DNA of 61,162 bases from Pseudomonadota bacterium (GCA_021781575.1 JAJXWP010000029.1:1-61162), one strand, 5' to 3'. Positions 36,765 through 47,182 are shown, counted from the stretch's first letter. The notes: generated from the letters alone by a model not told the origin. Translations and numbers: made by a program.

Positions 36765-37091
36765 GTGAAGAAAGCTGTCGTCTTGATCGCTCTTGTCCTG
36801 CCGATGCTGGCGCTGCCGGCTATGGCGCAGACCGTGGATGTGGCGAAAGGGGCAAAATCCTTCGCTTGCCAAGAGAAGGAGCTGTTTGCTCGCCTGTCCT
36901 ATTTCTTGGAAATGAACGACATGTCGGATTATTACACGGAAGCCCCGCAGGACTTCCGTTCGGGAAAATGTATCGCCTTCGCCCAGGGACGGAAGGCCCA
37001 GGTAGTGGAATCCGACTCGCGAGGATTGGTGAAGGTGCGTTTCTCCGATGACCCGACCGAGTATTGGACGGATCCTCGGATGGTCAAATGA
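36765..37091 (+). CDS. Small exported protein of unknown function
   Basis: 108 residues with a clear signal peptide (KKAVVLIALVLPMLALPAMA, then cleavage before QTVD). The mature part contains two cysteines (FACQEKEL and SGKCIAF) that could form a disulfide, and it ends in an SH3-like strand pattern (QVVESDSRGLVKVRFSDDP, then YWTD). It is not recognised as a named family. The start GTG at 36765 follows GGGAG at 8 nt. It lies 94 bp after the HNH gene on the same strand. Confidence 0.6.
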   Translation: MKKAVVLIALVLPMLALPAMAQTVDVAKGAKSFACQEKELFARLSYFLEMNDMSDYYTEAPQDFRSGKCIAFAQGRKAQVVESDSRGLVKVRFSDDPTEYWTDPRMVK

Positions 37092-37135
37092 ACGAGGCCG
37101 TCAGCCCAATCCTGGATTCCTTCGGTTGCACCCGC

Positions 37136-38041
37136 TCACCTCCGGCGCTTCGCCGAAGGCTGGCGGGTTTCGATTGCCGGCCCGCGCCGCCTGACTGGCG
37201 CGGCGGCGGCCGACTGGTCAAGGGCGGCCAGCTCGACGAATAGCGAACCGAACACCGCCTCGGGGGGGGTGCCGTATTTCTGCGCGAATTCGGCGCGGCG
37301 CAGGTCGTCGAACCGTTCCATCCTCATCGGCGCGAACAATGTGCGGAACAGCCGGACGAACGCGGCCTCGCCAAAGGCATGGGCCAATTTCTGGTCACTG
37401 TTCTTCGGCACGAACATGTTGCTCCCCAGCGATACCGAATGCGGGTCGGTATTCATGACGATGAGGAACCATTCCTTGCGCGCGTCGAAGCGCTTGAAGC
37501 TGCGGGCGACGGCGACCTGGGTGGCTTCGACGATGTCCCGGATCCGTGCGTCGGCGTGGAATGCGTCCATCGGCACAAACTCTCCACCGGCCCGCAGCTG
37601 ATTGGCCACTTCGGTGCACCGGTCCTTGTAGTCGGTGTAGATGTCGTCGCCCAACATCATGCGAAGTGCCGAGAAGAATTGCGGCAGGTTCTTGCGCTCA
37701 AATCCGGAATTCGGATCATCCAGGAGCGGTACCAGCAAGTCCGTGATCGCCCTGCCAAAGAAGTCGGTGCGTTTGCGTTCGGTCTTGACCAGTTCGAAGA
37801 AGGCGGCGCAACCATCGGCGTGGAGATCGTAATAGGTCGCCAGGGCGCCTTCAGCCCCCATGACGGCGTGGGCGATGCGTCTGACCGTATCGACCGGTAC
37901 GGTGTCGCCGCTTACCGCGGTTTCGAGCAGGTCAAGGAAGGCGCGCATGGCCAGCACCGCGGCCTCGCGACAACGGTTGCCGTGCCGCGGCTGCAGTTCA
38001 GGCGGCCGGTCGGCGCCTTCGTTGTTTTCCGCTTCCTCCAT
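37136..38041 (-). CDS. Unrecognised hypothetical cytoplasmic protein
   Basis: About 301 residues with no signal peptide or membrane helix. It is helical and charged, with segments such as AVLAMRAFLDLLETAVSGD and LVKTERKRTDFFGRAITDLL; the C-terminal tail is Arg/Ala/Pro-rich and probably disordered. No family is recognised. ATG at 38041 is preceded by CAAGG at very short spacing; TTG at 38062 is an alternative. It converges on the small exported protein gene with 44 bp between. The upstream 285 bp (38042-38326) are unusually AT-rich, with no gene visible. Confidence 0.55.
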   Translation of the reverse strand: MEEAENNEGADRPPELQPRHGNRCREAAVLAMRAFLDLLETAVSGDTVPVDTVRRIAHAVMGAEGALATYYDLHADGCAAFFELVKTERKRTDFFGRAITDLLVPLLDDPNSGFERKNLPQFFSALRMMLGDDIYTDYKDRCTEVANQLRAGGEFVPMDAFHADARIRDIVEATQVAVARSFKRFDARKEWFLIVMNTDPHSVSLGSNMFVPKNSDQKLAHAFGEAAFVRLFRTLFAPMRMERFDDLRRAEFAQKYGTPPEAVFGSLFVELAALDQSAAAAPVRRRGPAIETRQPSAKRRR

Positions 38042-38326
38042 TCCTTGAATTTCCAGCCGCAATCGGTAGGAGGTCTCTCATTCGAATCGAACCTCGAAGA
38101 CTATGCTATCACCACTGGGCATATATTACTACAGTCGAGTGTCTGACTAATAAATCAGCCGCTGGGTGGGGGCTGCCCGGCGAATTGCTTAGCAGGCAGA
38201 ACTTCATCTCATAGGCCCGACTGTTGTTCACCATGGCAAGGAGTGGGCCATCGACTAAATTAGTGCCGCCTATATCTGCTGAGCTCTATACCCTCGAGGA
38301 ACGCAACATCACCGGCGGCTGATCGA

Positions 38327-39316
38327 TCACTTCCGTCCCGACATCTGGCGGGCGAAGGCCGCGCCCGTCGGCCGCAGCGATCCATCGTCGTTGAACAGCG
38401 ACACCGAGCCGGCGGTATCGAGGCTGTACCACACGGCGACTTTCAGTTGGGAGGCGAAGGCGGCGCGCAGCAGCGGACGGACGAACATGGGGTCTGCATC
38501 CCATGGTCGCAGCCGAATATCGTTGGACATCGTCGGCTTGCCGGAAAGCCGCGACAGGAGATTGGCCGTGGTGGCCAACGTCGCGGCGTCGTGGCCGTGC
38601 CAATGGAAATTCAGGACATCGATGGGTGCGGCACGATAGATCGGCATCAGGCGGTCGGCACCGGCCAGCATGCGCGCCCGCTGCGCCGCCGGAACGTCCT
38701 TGCTGGCCCGATAGGCGCAGAGTGATGCGCCGGCTTGCCTGTCGGCTTCTCCGTAGAAGGCGTTGCGAGCGAAGTCGCAGGCCTGATCGGGCTTGCCGTC
38801 GTCGAGCAGGGTGAACCATGCGAGCGACGCCGCCGCGTCGGCGGACAGGCCGCCATTGGCACAGGCAATGCCGCGGGCGTGGGCCAGGGCGCAGCCGGCG
38901 GCCAGTTCGATCGCGTAAAGATCGGGGGCGGCGGAATAGCGGGGCGACAGGTTCTCCTCGTTCTCGATGACGAGAACAGCCGGGTTCCAGGCGTCGAGAA
39001 CGGATGCCAGGATAGTCTTATAGGATTGCATGGGGACCGCCCGAGCGTCGCGGTTGTCACTGCGCACGGTCAGCACAATGTTCAGCCCCAAGTGGCGCAG
39101 CGCGGCGCAGTCCGGGCATGGGGTGCCGGGTCGCCAACGATCGATGAACACGGCCGGCGGACGGAACCAGGCGACGCCGAGCCCGGCGGCGCGCGCGGCA
39201 AGGAGCGACAGCGGCTCGCCGGCGGCCGGCCAGAGCATCAGGCCGAACGGGTTATTCGCCAGCGCCGGCGGAATGCCGGCGAGGAGGAGGAGGATGGCAA
39301 GACACAAATGTCGCAT
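38327..39316 (-). CDS. Exported TIM-barrel-like protein, possibly a glycoside hydrolase
   Basis: A 329-residue protein with signal peptide (HLCLAILLLLAGIPPALA). The mature part alternates strands and helices in a barrel-like pattern: LGVAWFRPPAVFIDRW, LVIENEENLSPRY, INVLNFHWHG-like segment (IDVLNFHWHGHDAAT) and KVAVWYSLD. Acidic residues at the ends of strands (ENEEN and DND-type) are compatible with a glycoside hydrolase, but no family signature is certain. ATG at 39316 begins a good signal sequence; longer in-frame reading to 39958 overlaps nadA on the other strand and is rejected. Confidence 0.55.
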   Translation of the reverse strand: MRHLCLAILLLLAGIPPALANNPFGLMLWPAAGEPLSLLAARAAGLGVAWFRPPAVFIDRWRPGTPCPDCAALRHLGLNIVLTVRSDNRDARAVPMQSYKTILASVLDAWNPAVLVIENEENLSPRYSAAPDLYAIELAAGCALAHARGIACANGGLSADAAASLAWFTLLDDGKPDQACDFARNAFYGEADRQAGASLCAYRASKDVPAAQRARMLAGADRLMPIYRAAPIDVLNFHWHGHDAATLATTANLLSRLSGKPTMSNDIRLRPWDADPMFVRPLLRAAFASQLKVAVWYSLDTAGSVSLFNDDGSLRPTGAAFARQMSGRK

Positions 39317-39448
39317 GGGCGGAAATGATGCGGGGAAACGCCGGATGGGGCAAGGCGAGGAAAAATTTGCTGAGGCAACGCAAGGGCGCCTTGCATCCGG
39401 GGAGCGTTTCCGCGAAAAGAGAGTGCCTTCCACCAGCCAGGAGACATT

Positions 39449-40462
39449 TTGGTGGACACTGTAGTCTTGCCGGGCCGGGCTGCCCTTTCCGAGCAGCAGA
39501 TCGATCCCGGCCTCGACCTGTATGCCGAGATCGACCGCTTGCGCCGGGAGCGCAATGCGGTGATTCTGGCCCATTACTATCAGGACGGCGAATTGCAGGA
39601 TCTCGCCGATTTCGTCGGCGATTCCCTGGACCTGTCGCGCAAGGCGGCGGGCACCGATGCCGATGTGATCGTATTCCTCGGCGTCCGCTTCATGGCGGAA
39701 GTCGCCAAGATCGTCAGCCCGCAGAAGAAGGTTCTTCTGCCCGACGTCGAAGCGGGGTGCTCCCTCGAGGACTCCTGCCGTCCCCAGCCCTTTGCCGAGT
39801 TCCGCAAGCAGCACCCCGAGCATCTGGCGGTGACCTACATCAACTGTTCGGCTGAAGTGAAGGCGCTGTCGGACGTCATCGTCACCTCGTCCAACGCCGA
39901 GACCATCCTCAATCAGTTGCCGAAGGATCGGCCGGTGCTGTTTGCCCCCGACCGCCATCTGGGGGCCTATCTGGCCAGGAAGACCGGCCGCGAAATGACG
40001 CTATGGCCGGGCAGCTGCATCGTCCACGAGCAGTTTTCCGAGCGTGAACTGGTGAAGCTCAAGGTGCAGCATGCGAAAGCGCTCGTCGCCGCCCATCCGG
40101 AATGCCCCGAGGTGATCCTGCGCGAAGCCGATCATGTCGGCTCGACACGCTCAATTCTCGATTTTGTCCTCGCTAGCCCGGCGCAGGAATTCATCATCGC
40201 CACCGAGCCGCATATCATCCACCAGATGGAGAAGGCGGCGCCGCACAAGAGATTCATTCCGGCGCCGGGGATGGACGACGGTTGCGACTGCGCCCGTTGC
40301 CCGTTCATGGCGAAAAATACGCTGGAAAAACTCTATCTGTGCCTGGTCAACGATGCGCCGCGGGTCGAGATGCCGGAAGAGCTGCGCCAGGCCGCACTGA
40401 AGCCGCTGCAGCGCATGCTGGATATGTCGGTGTCGGTGAATGTCCGTTCCGCCCTCGCCTGA
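39449..40462 (+). CDS. nadA: Quinolinate synthase A
   Basis: Condenses iminoaspartate with dihydroxyacetone phosphate to quinolinate in de novo NAD synthesis; a [4Fe-4S] enzyme of 337 residues. The three-domain signatures are present: ILAHYYQDGELQDLADFVGDS, the cluster cysteines in VEAGCSLEDSC and WPGSCIVHE, and the C-terminal DDGCDCARCPFM. The start is TTG at 39449 behind AGGAGA. It overlaps nadC by 23 bp, making the first gene of nadA-nadC-nadB. Confidence 0.95.
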   Translation: MVDTVVLPGRAALSEQQIDPGLDLYAEIDRLRRERNAVILAHYYQDGELQDLADFVGDSLDLSRKAAGTDADVIVFLGVRFMAEVAKIVSPQKKVLLPDVEAGCSLEDSCRPQPFAEFRKQHPEHLAVTYINCSAEVKALSDVIVTSSNAETILNQLPKDRPVLFAPDRHLGAYLARKTGREMTLWPGSCIVHEQFSERELVKLKVQHAKALVAAHPECPEVILREADHVGSTRSILDFVLASPAQEFIIATEPHIIHQMEKAAPHKRFIPAPGMDDGCDCARCPFMAKNTLEKLYLCLVNDAPRVEMPEELRQAALKPLQRMLDMSVSVNVRSALA

Positions 40463-41291
40463 GCTGGCCTCGGCCGTCGGCCGGCTGATCGACGCGGCGC
40501 TGGCCGAGGACATCGGCGCGGGGGACGTGACCAGCGGTTCGGTGATCCCGGAAGGGTTACGGTTCCGGGGGGTGATGGCGGCCCGCGAGGAGATGGTGGT
40601 GGCCGGCCTGCCATTCGCCGTCGAGGTGTTTCACCGGGTGGTGCCGGAGGCGCGGGTGGCGCCGGCGGTCGCCGACGGCGACAAGGTTGCCCCCGGACAA
40701 GTGTTGGCCCGGCTGGAGGGGCCGGCGCGAGGCCTGCTGACCGCTGAACGGACGGCACTCAATCTTTTGCAGCATCTGTCGGGTATCGCCACCCTGACCC
40801 GGCGTTACGTCGACGCTATTGCCGGTACCGGCGCGACCCTGCTCGATACCCGCAAGACCATTCCCGGGCTGCGCCACGCCGCCAAATACGCGACTCGCAT
40901 GGGCGGCGCTCGCAACCACCGCATGGGGCTATACGACGGCGTGCTGATCAAGGACAACCATATCGCCGTCTGCGGCTCGGTGGGGGAGGCGGTGCGCCGG
41001 GCACGGACGTCGGGCAGCGGCGAGGTGGAAGTCGAATGCGACACGATCGAGCAGGTGGCTGAGGCGGTCGCCGCCGGCGCCGATATCATCCTGCTCGACA
41101 ACATGGCGCCGCCCTCGCTGCGGCGGGCCGTCGCCATGGTCGGCGGCCGTGCCCGGACCGAGGCTTCGGGCGGGGTTAATCTCGATACCATCCGGGCCAT
41201 AGCCGAGACCGGGGTGGATTTCGTCTCGGTGGGGCGGCTGACCCAGTCCGCTCGCGCCGTGGATATCGGCCTGGACTGGACTGCCGAGTGA
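40440..41291 (+). CDS. nadC: Nicotinate-nucleotide pyrophosphorylase (carboxylating)
   Basis: Quinolinate phosphoribosyltransferase, 283 residues, producing nicotinate mononucleotide from quinolinate and PRPP. Typical motifs are [14 protein letters not shown], the active-site [16 protein letters not shown] segment, [20 protein letters not shown] and [13 protein letters not shown] at 40440 lies inside nadA. The stop codon shares one base with the nadB start (TGATG). Confidence 0.95.
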   Translation: MSVPPSPELASAVGRLIDAALAEDIGAGDVTSGSVIPEGLRFRGVMAAREEMVVAGLPFAVEVFHRVVPEARVAPAVADGDKVAPGQVLARLEGPARGLLTAERTALNLLQHLSGIATLTRRYVDAIAGTGATLLDTRKTIPGLRHAAKYATRMGGARNHRMGLYDGVLIKDNHIAVCGSVGEAVRRARTSGSGEVEVECDTIEQVAEAVAAGADIILLDNMAPPSLRRAVAMVGGRARTEASGGVNLDTIRAIAETGVDFVSVGRLTQSARAVDIGLDWTAE

Positions 41292-42934
41292 TGAGCGCTT
41301 CCCCTTCCTATGATGTCCTGGTGGTCGGCAGCGGCGCTGCCGGCTTGACCGTCGCCCTGCAACTCGCGCCCAAGGCGCGAGTGGCCGTTCTGTCGAAGTC
41401 GGATCTTGCCGAAAGCAGCACTCTGCATGCGCAAGGCGGCATCGCCGCAGTGCTCGACGCCACCGATTCGACCGAGTTCCACGTCGCCGACACGCTGGTG
41501 GCCGGCGCCGGCTTGTGTGACGCCGACGTGGTGCGCTTCGTCGTCGAAAATGCCCGCGAGGCGATCTCGCGGCTGATCGGCTACGGTGTCGCTTTCGACC
41601 GGGAAGAGCCGGCGGCTCCCGGGAATGGCGACGAGGAGCCTCACTACCACCTGACCCGCGAGGGCGGGCACAGCCATCGGCGCATCATTCACGCCGCCGA
41701 TGCCACTGGACGGGCCGTCGAGACGACGCTCGAACAGCGGGCACGGGAAACCGCCAATCTGGACATCTTCGAGCACCAGCTGACCATCGATGTGCTGCGC
41801 GAGAAGGACAAGTCGGGCAAGCCCGGGCGCTGCGTCGGCGTTTACGCGCTGAACCGCAAGAACGGCCAGGTGCAGCTGTTCCGCGCGAAGACCGTCGTTC
41901 TCGCGACGGGCGGCGCAAGCAAGGTCTATCTCTATTCGTCCAATCCCGACGGTTGCACCGGCGACGGTATTGCCATGGCCTGGCGGGCCGGATGTCGTGT
42001 CGCCAACCTGGAATTCATGCAGTTCCACCCGACGGTGCTCTACCATCCTCAGGCCAAATCCTTCCTCATTTCGGAAGCCGTGCGAGGCGAAGGCGGGCGG
42101 CTACTGGTGCCGACCACCGGCGAGCGCTTCATGCCGCGCTTCGATTCCCGGGGCGAATTGGCGCCGCGCGACGTGGTGGCAAGGGCAATCGACCACGAGA
42201 TGAAGCGCCTTGGCCTCGACTATGTGCATCTCGACATCAGCCATCAGCCGGCCGAGTTCATAACCAGCCATTTCCCGACGATCCATGCCAAATGCCTGGA
42301 ACATGGCATCGACATGACCCGCGAGCCGATCCCCGTGGTGCCGGCGGCCCATTATACCTGCGGCGGCGTGATGACCGACAAGCGCGGACGCACCGACGTG
42401 CCGGGGCTCTACGTGGTCGGCGAGGCGGCCTTCACCGGCCTGCACGGTGCCAACCGCATGGCCAGCAACTCGCTGCTCGAATGCCTGGTGTATGGCACCG
42501 CCGCGGCCGAGGACATCCTGGCGCGGCTGCCAAGCTTGCCCAACCCGGGCGATCTTCCGGCCTGGGACGAGAGCTGGGTGACCAATTCCGACGAGGAAGT
42601 CGTGGTGTCCCATAACTGGGAGGAATTGCGTCGCTTCATGTGGGACTATGTAGGCATCGTGCGGACCACCAAGCGGCTGGAGCGGGCTCAGCATCGCATC
42701 GACCTCCTGCTGTCGGAGATCGAGGAATACTACGGGTCGTTCCGGGTCACCAACGATCTCCTGGAGCTACGCAACCTGGCGCTGGTGGCCAAGCTGATCA
42801 TCCGCTCGGCCTTGGCCCGGCGTGAGAGCCGCGGCTTGCACTACACTCTGGATTTTCCTTATCCAGACCCGGTCGCGGCGCCGCAGAACACCATCCTGAC
42901 GCCCAAGCGCTTTCGCCTCGCCCCGGCGGACTAA
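41291..42934 (+). CDS. nadB: L-aspartate oxidase
   Basis: FAD enzyme that oxidises L-aspartate to iminoaspartate for NadA, 547 residues, close to the family norm (about 540). The FAD-binding [11 protein letters not shown] motif is near the N-terminus, and [20 protein letters not shown] and [10 protein letters not shown] follow. The three genes encode the whole aspartate-to-nicotinate-mononucleotide route in one transcript. A GTG in frame one codon earlier (41288) is possible. The operon ends at the hairpin at 42961-42983. Confidence 0.95.
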   Translation: MSASPSYDVLVVGSGAAGLTVALQLAPKARVAVLSKSDLAESSTLHAQGGIAAVLDATDSTEFHVADTLVAGAGLCDADVVRFVVENAREAISRLIGYGVAFDREEPAAPGNGDEEPHYHLTREGGHSHRRIIHAADATGRAVETTLEQRARETANLDIFEHQLTIDVLREKDKSGKPGRCVGVYALNRKNGQVQLFRAKTVVLATGGASKVYLYSSNPDGCTGDGIAMAWRAGCRVANLEFMQFHPTVLYHPQAKSFLISEAVRGEGGRLLVPTTGERFMPRFDSRGELAPRDVVARAIDHEMKRLGLDYVHLDISHQPAEFITSHFPTIHAKCLEHGIDMTREPIPVVPAAHYTCGGVMTDKRGRTDVPGLYVVGEAAFTGLHGANRMASNSLLECLVYGTAAAEDILARLPSLPNPGDLPAWDESWVTNSDEEVVVSHNWEELRRFMWDYVGIVRTTKRLERAQHRIDLLLSEIEEYYGSFRVTNDLLELRNLALVAKLIIRSALARRESRGLHYTLDFPYPDPVAAPQNTILTPKRFRLAPAD

Positions 42935-42960
42935 GGCCTGCTGAAATACGGGAAATCGCC

Positions 42961-42983
42961 ATGCCCGGCCTCGTGCCGGGCAT
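42961..42983. terminator. Hairpin between nadB and the tandem chemoreceptor genes
   Basis: ATGCCCGGC (42961-42969) pairs exactly with GCCGGGCAT (42975-42983) around a 5-nt loop. It separates convergent transcripts, 27 bp after nadB and 52 bp before the stop of the minus-strand receptor. Hairpins of this ATGCCCGGC type are common dispersed elements in alphaproteobacterial intergenic DNA. There is no T-run. Confidence 0.5.
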
Positions 42984-43034
42984 CAACGACCTGCGGCGCC
43001 GCGAGGCGCGTTGCCAAGGGCAACGCCGATCAGG

Positions 43035-44444
43035 TCACTCCACCCGGTATCCGAGGCGCATCACGCCCCACCGCCGACCCTTGACGATGACCGGAACCGA
43101 CAGGTCCTTCATCAGCAGGAATTTGCCGCCCCCCATGTCGCGGCGGTAGGCCTGAAGGTAGAAGGGCTTGGTATTCTGCGCCGCCCGCTGGGCGGTACGG
43201 TCGTTGTAGATGCGCCTGTTGCGGCAGTTGGCGTTGTTCCATACCGGATCCGGTCCTTGCGGCTTGGAAACGCGGCGGTTGTGGGTCGGCAGATAGCCGT
43301 TCTGGTCATTGGCCGCGCAATATTCCACCCGCCGATCGAGGTCCAGCATCGGGTCGAGAATATCGGGCAGCACCAAGTCGGTAAATTCGGTGCAGCGGGT
43401 CAGGTACTGCACCGGATCGGTGCCGGCAACCGCCCGGTAGTCGGTATCGAACAGGTCGTCGAGGCCGATCCGCCCGGCATCCACCGCCTGCTCGAACGCT
43501 TCGGTCATGCGGCGCCCGGCCGAGATGATCGCCTCGATGAACAGGGTATCGCCGGTCTTCAAGCCGGAACCGGCGATCAGATTCATCAGGTCTTCGCCCT
43601 GGTCGAGGACCTTGACCACCCGTTGGTCGGCCGTACGCAGGATCTCCGAGGTCTTCTTCACCCCTTCGAAGAAGGAATCTATTTCCGCCAGGACTTCCCG
43701 GCAATGCTCCAGGCTTCCGGTGGCCGCCGCCGAGATGCTGTTGACCTGCGTTTCCACCATGCCGATCGCGGTGTTGAACCCTTCCAGCGCGCCGTTGATC
43801 ACCCCGACGCCCTGGCTGACCGAATCGGCGACGCCGACGGTGCTGCTGCTGGTGGCAATCAACTGCCCGATGTCGTTGGACAACACGTTCACCGTGCCGT
43901 CGATCCCAGAGGTGGCGGTGTCGGCCTGGCGGGCCAGGGTCTTGACCTCGGTGGCAACGACGGCGAATCCCTTGCCGGCGTCGCCCGCCCGTGCCGCCTC
44001 GATGGTGGCGTTCAGCGCCAGCAGATTGGTCTGGCGGGCGATGGTCTGGATGTTGCGCGACATGCCGCGCACCGCGCCCAAGGAGGAATCCAGCGAGTTC
44101 AGGCGCTCTTCAATGCCGCGGACGGACTGCACCAACTGGTGGATCTCGTCGAGAGCGCCCGCGACCGTAGCCAGCGAGCGGCTGGAATGGGCCGCCGCCT
44201 GGCCGGTCGCCTGACCGGTCTCCCGACCGGCCTGTTCCATGCCGGCTACCGCCTCGTTAAGGGTATGGATCAGTCCGCGGAGCTGGGTGAACAGCGTCTC
44301 CTGGTGGCCGACAAAGCCGACCATGTTCTGGATGCCGCCGGCGATTTCGGCCACCTGCAGGCTCAGCGACTCGACCTTGTCGAGAAGCCGGGGGGCGAGG
44401 GCTTCGAGTCTGCTGCCATCCATCGCCACTGGGTCGACACTCAT
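43035..44444 (-). CDS. Soluble chemoreceptor, signalling domain first (downstream paralogue)
   Basis: A 469-residue methyl-accepting chemotaxis-type protein without membrane helices. The signalling coiled coil occupies about residues 20-290, with the hairpin tip [19 protein letters not shown]. The C-terminal part (about 320-469) is a sensor-like domain with [32 protein letters not shown] and [18 protein letters not shown], a block seen in Cache/PAS-like regions of some receptors. This order (signal domain N-terminal, sensor C-terminal) is the reverse of classical receptors and suggests sensing in the cytoplasm. It lies 9 bp after its paralogue and is probably co-transcribed with it. Confidence 0.85.
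   Translation of the reverse strand: MSVDPVAMDGSRLEALAPRLLDKVESLSLQVAEIAGGIQNMVGFVGHQETLFTQLRGLIHTLNEAVAGMEQAGRETGQATGQAAAHSSRSLATVAGALDEIHQLVQSVRGIEERLNSLDSSLGAVRGMSRNIQTIARQTNLLALNATIEAARAGDAGKGFAVVATEVKTLARQADTATSGIDGTVNVLSNDIGQLIATSSSTVGVADSVSQGVGVINGALEGFNTAIGMVETQVNSISAAATGSLEHCREVLAEIDSFFEGVKKTSEILRTADQRVVKVLDQGEDLMNLIAGSGLKTGDTLFIEAIISAGRRMTEAFEQAVDAGRIGLDDLFDTDYRAVAGTDPVQYLTRCTEFTDLVLPDILDPMLDLDRRVEYCAANDQNGYLPTHNRRVSKPQGPDPVWNNANCRNRRIYNDRTAQRAAQNTKPFYLQAYRRDMGGGKFLLMKDLSVPVIVKGRRWGVMRLGYRVE
43912..44081. repeat. 170-bp tract nearly identical to 45331-45500
   Basis: By direct reading, this segment of the downstream receptor gene differs from 45331-45500 at only two of 170 positions. 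Flanking coding sequence of the two paralogues is clearly more divergent, including at synonymous positions. It encodes the conserved signalling tip, so selection on protein explains part, but not all, of the identity. Confidence 0.85.
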
Positions 44445-44453
44445 CGGCCCGGC

Positions 44454-45860
44454 TCACTCGATCCGGTAGCCGAGGCGCAGGCCGCCCCAATGTCGGCCCT
44501 TGACCATGAGCGGCATGGACAGATCCTTCATCAGAACGAATCGTCCGCCGCCGAGGTCGCGGCGATAGGTCTGCAGCAGGAACGGCTGGGTATTCTGCGC
44601 CGCGCGAAGGCCCGTGCGGTCATTGAAGACTCGCCGGTTGCGGCAGTTGGCGTTGTTCCAGACCGGATCCTTCCCCTGCGGCTTGGAATACACCAGGTTG
44701 TGCGTCGGCAGGTAACCATTGCGGTCGACCGTGACGCAAAAGGCGACGCGCTTGTCGACATTCAGCATCGGCTCCTGCACCGCCGGCAGCACGCTGTCGG
44801 CAAAGTCGGTGAAGCGCGCGGCGAACTGCTGCGGATCGGTGCCGTCGATCGGTCGGTACTGTTCATCGAACAGGTCGGACAGGCTGATCCGCCCCTCGTC
44901 GAGCGCCTTCTCGAAGATCTCCATCACCTGCCGCGCGGCGCTGGACAAGGCTTCGATGAACGGCGTGTCGCTGGTCTTCAGCCCCGCCCCGGCGATCAGG
45001 TTCATCAGGTCCTCTCCCTGTTGGAGAACCTTGCCTACCCGCTCGTCGGCATTGCGCAGGCTTTCCGAAGTCTTCTTCACGCCGTCGAAGAACTGCTCGA
45101 TCTCGCCAAGGACTTCCTGGCAGTGGGCCAGGCTGTCGCTGGCCGCCGAGGAGATGCTGGTCACCTTGTTTTCCACGGTGCCTATGGCGGCGTGGAACCC
45201 TTCCAGGGCGCTATTGATCACTCCGACGCCCTGGCTGACCGAATCGGCGACGCCGACGGTGGCGGTGCTGGTGTCGATCAACTGCCCGATGTTGTTGGAC
45301 AACACGTTTACCGTGCCGTCGATGCCGGTGGTGGCGGTGTCGGCCTGGCGGGCCAGGGTCTTGACCTCGGTGGCGACGACGGCGAATCCCTTGCCGGCGT
45401 CGCCCGCCCGTGCCGCCTCGATGGTGGCGTTCAGCGCCAACAGATTGGTCTGGCGGGCGATGGTCTGGATGTTGCGCGACATGCCGCGCACCGCGCCCAA
45501 TGACGATTCGAGCGACCCCAGGCGCTCTTCGATGCCGCGCACGGCGTCGACCAGTTCCCGCACTTCGCCCAGGGCAGAGGCCACGGCGGTCAACGACTGC
45601 ACCGACTGGTTGGCGGCCTGGCCGGTGACCGCGGTGGTCTGCCGGCCGGCCTCGTCGATCTCGCCGATGGACGCGCGCAGGCCGTGAGTCAGATTGCGCA
45701 GGTGTCCGAAGAGTTCCTCCTGGTGGCCGACGAAGGCGGTCATGCCTTGAATGGTTCCGGCGATCTCGGCGACCTCGAGACTCAGTCCCTCAACCTTGTC
45801 GAGCAGGCTTGCCGCAAAATGCTCAAGCTGTTCGGTTGTGTCCGCCCTCTGCTGTATCAT
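44454..45860 (-). CDS. Soluble chemoreceptor, signalling domain first (upstream paralogue)
   Basis: A 468-residue paralogue of the next gene with the same reversed architecture: coiled-coil signalling domain (tip [19 protein letters not shown]), then a C-terminal sensor-like block ([50 protein letters not shown]). Conserved Cys and Asn/Arg residues in CRNRR are shared by both copies. Start chosen: ATG at 45860 behind AGGGAA; the frame is open to 45908. An AT-rich patch (45915-45945) just upstream probably holds the promoter. The pair arose by tandem duplication. Confidence 0.85.
   Translation of the reverse strand: MIQQRADTTEQLEHFAASLLDKVEGLSLEVAEIAGTIQGMTAFVGHQEELFGHLRNLTHGLRASIGEIDEAGRQTTAVTGQAANQSVQSLTAVASALGEVRELVDAVRGIEERLGSLESSLGAVRGMSRNIQTIARQTNLLALNATIEAARAGDAGKGFAVVATEVKTLARQADTATTGIDGTVNVLSNNIGQLIDTSTATVGVADSVSQGVGVINSALEGFHAAIGTVENKVTSISSAASDSLAHCQEVLGEIEQFFDGVKKTSESLRNADERVGKVLQQGEDLMNLIAGAGLKTSDTPFIEALSSAARQVMEIFEKALDEGRISLSDLFDEQYRPIDGTDPQQFAARFTDFADSVLPAVQEPMLNVDKRVAFCVTVDRNGYLPTHNLVYSKPQGKDPVWNNANCRNRRVFNDRTGLRAAQNTQPFLLQTYRRDLGGGRFVLMKDLSMPLMVKGRHWGGLRLGYRIE
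45331..45500. repeat. 170-bp tract nearly identical to 43912-44081
   Basis: Partner of the tract in the downstream paralogue; the two differ at two positions only, a G/A change in each case. The 1.4-kb spacing in direct orientation makes unequal exchange or gene conversion between the copies possible. Confidence 0.85.
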
Positions 45861-45985
45861 GCCGACGTTCCCTGTCTGGTGCCGCGGGGCCGTACATCGC
45901 GGCTCCACGATTTTGATATTTGTCGATAAATTATATCGGGTTCATCCCTGTCGCTCACGCGTTTTTCGTTCCCCAAGGAATACGG

Positions 45986-47182
45986 TCATAGGTTTGTTCG
46001 AGCGAGCAGCCGCTCGGCCGCCCGGCGGCCGGACTGCAGAGCGCCCTCCAGGGTGCAGGGCAAGCCGGTAGCGGTCCAGTCGCCGGCCAAAACCATGTTC
46101 GGCCCGACCTCCGGCGCCGGGCGCAAGGCTTCGACTTCGGCGCTGTGGAACAGCGTGGCCCGTTTCTCCTTGATTACCCTTGTCGCCAGGGGATCTCCCT
46201 GCAGGCCGAGCGCCTTTACGGCGTCGGCCCAAAGCCGCGCGGCAACTTCGTCCGCCGGCCGTTCGGCCAAGGCCGCCGCCGCCGAGACGGTGACCGACAA
46301 AATCCCGTCGCGCAGAAACAGCCACTGCGCCGTTCCGCCAAGCAGGCCGAGAAAGCCCCCCGACGGATATCGGGCAGGGTCGGCGGCAAGGCGGAAATGG
46401 GCATTGACGATGGGGCTGGCGGGTAGCTCGGGCAGGCCCGGCAGCAGGCTGGCCGCCACCGCCCAGGGAACGGCGATGACCACCTGGTCCTTCGCCGCGA
46501 GCCTGATGGTGCGGTCATCGAACACCAGTTCGGCCGCCGCGCCGCCGGCATCGCGGACCAGCCGCCGGAGCGGGTGATGCAGGCGAAGTTGGGCGCCGGC
46601 GGCGGCCAGGGCGGCCAAAGCCGGCTGGACGAAGGTCTCGGACAGGCCGTTGCGCGCCAGGAACGGTTGGCTGGCGGCTTGGCCGCGCCACAGCGTCCGC
46701 GCCAGAACCCGGCGGAACACCCCGGCCGCGGCCACATCGGAGGGGGTGTTCATCACGGCCACCCCGAGAGGATCCCAGAAGCGGCGGAAGTTGCTCGAGC
46801 GGCCAAGGCAGGCCGAGATGCTGCTTCCGCAGGCCCGCCGCATGCGCCAGGCCGAGGCGAGGATCGAAGGAAGCAGCCGGGCCGGCGTCGCCGTCCATTC
46901 CCGGCCGCTGTCCAGGTCCAGCATGGGAAAGGCGGCGGGGCCGGCCACCAACCCGTCGGTGCCGCCGATTCGCCGGAGATATCGAAAAACGGCCTGATTG
47001 CCGCCTACCACCATATGCGTGCCGTTATCGATCAGGCGGCCGAGGCTGGGCTCTATCCACGAACGGCAGCGACCGCCGGCGTGGCCGGCCGACTCGTGGA
47101 TCACCACGTCGAGTCCGGCGTCGCGGGCATCCAGGGCACAGGAAAGGCCGGCCAGGCCGGCTCCGACAATATGCACGGTCAT
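45986..47182 (-). CDS. hpnE: Squalene-associated FAD-dependent desaturase, HpnE type
   Basis: A 398-residue flavoprotein of the amine oxidase/phytoene desaturase superfamily. The N-terminal FAD motif is VHIVGAGLAGLSCAL, and the C-terminal FAD motif is NMVLAGDWTATGLPCTLEGAL. HpnE reduces hydroxysqualene to squalene in the HpnC-HpnD-HpnE route to hopanoids. hpnC and shc are not in the window, and the adjacent synthase-family gene is probably not HpnD (see 47308). ATG at 47182 starts the Rossmann motif directly; an extension to 47281 is not needed. Confidence 0.82.
   Translation of the reverse strand: MTVHIVGAGLAGLSCALDARDAGLDVVIHESAGHAGGRCRSWIEPSLGRLIDNGTHMVVGGNQAVFRYLRRIGGTDGLVAGPAAFPMLDLDSGREWTATPARLLPSILASAWRMRRACGSSISACLGRSSNFRRFWDPLGVAVMNTPSDVAAAGVFRRVLARTLWRGQAASQPFLARNGLSETFVQPALAALAAAGAQLRLHHPLRRLVRDAGGAAAELVFDDRTIRLAAKDQVVIAVPWAVAASLLPGLPELPASPIVNAHFRLAADPARYPSGGFLGLLGGTAQWLFLRDGILSVTVSAAAALAERPADEVAARLWADAVKALGLQGDPLATRVIKEKRATLFHSAEVEALRPAPEVGPNMVLAGDWTATGLPCTLEGALQSGRRAAERLLARTNL

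Noticed and set aside
43011-45503. 830-codon open frame opposite the tandem chemoreceptors
   Set aside because: The apparent internal repeats of its translation only mirror the duplication of the receptor genes on the other strand.
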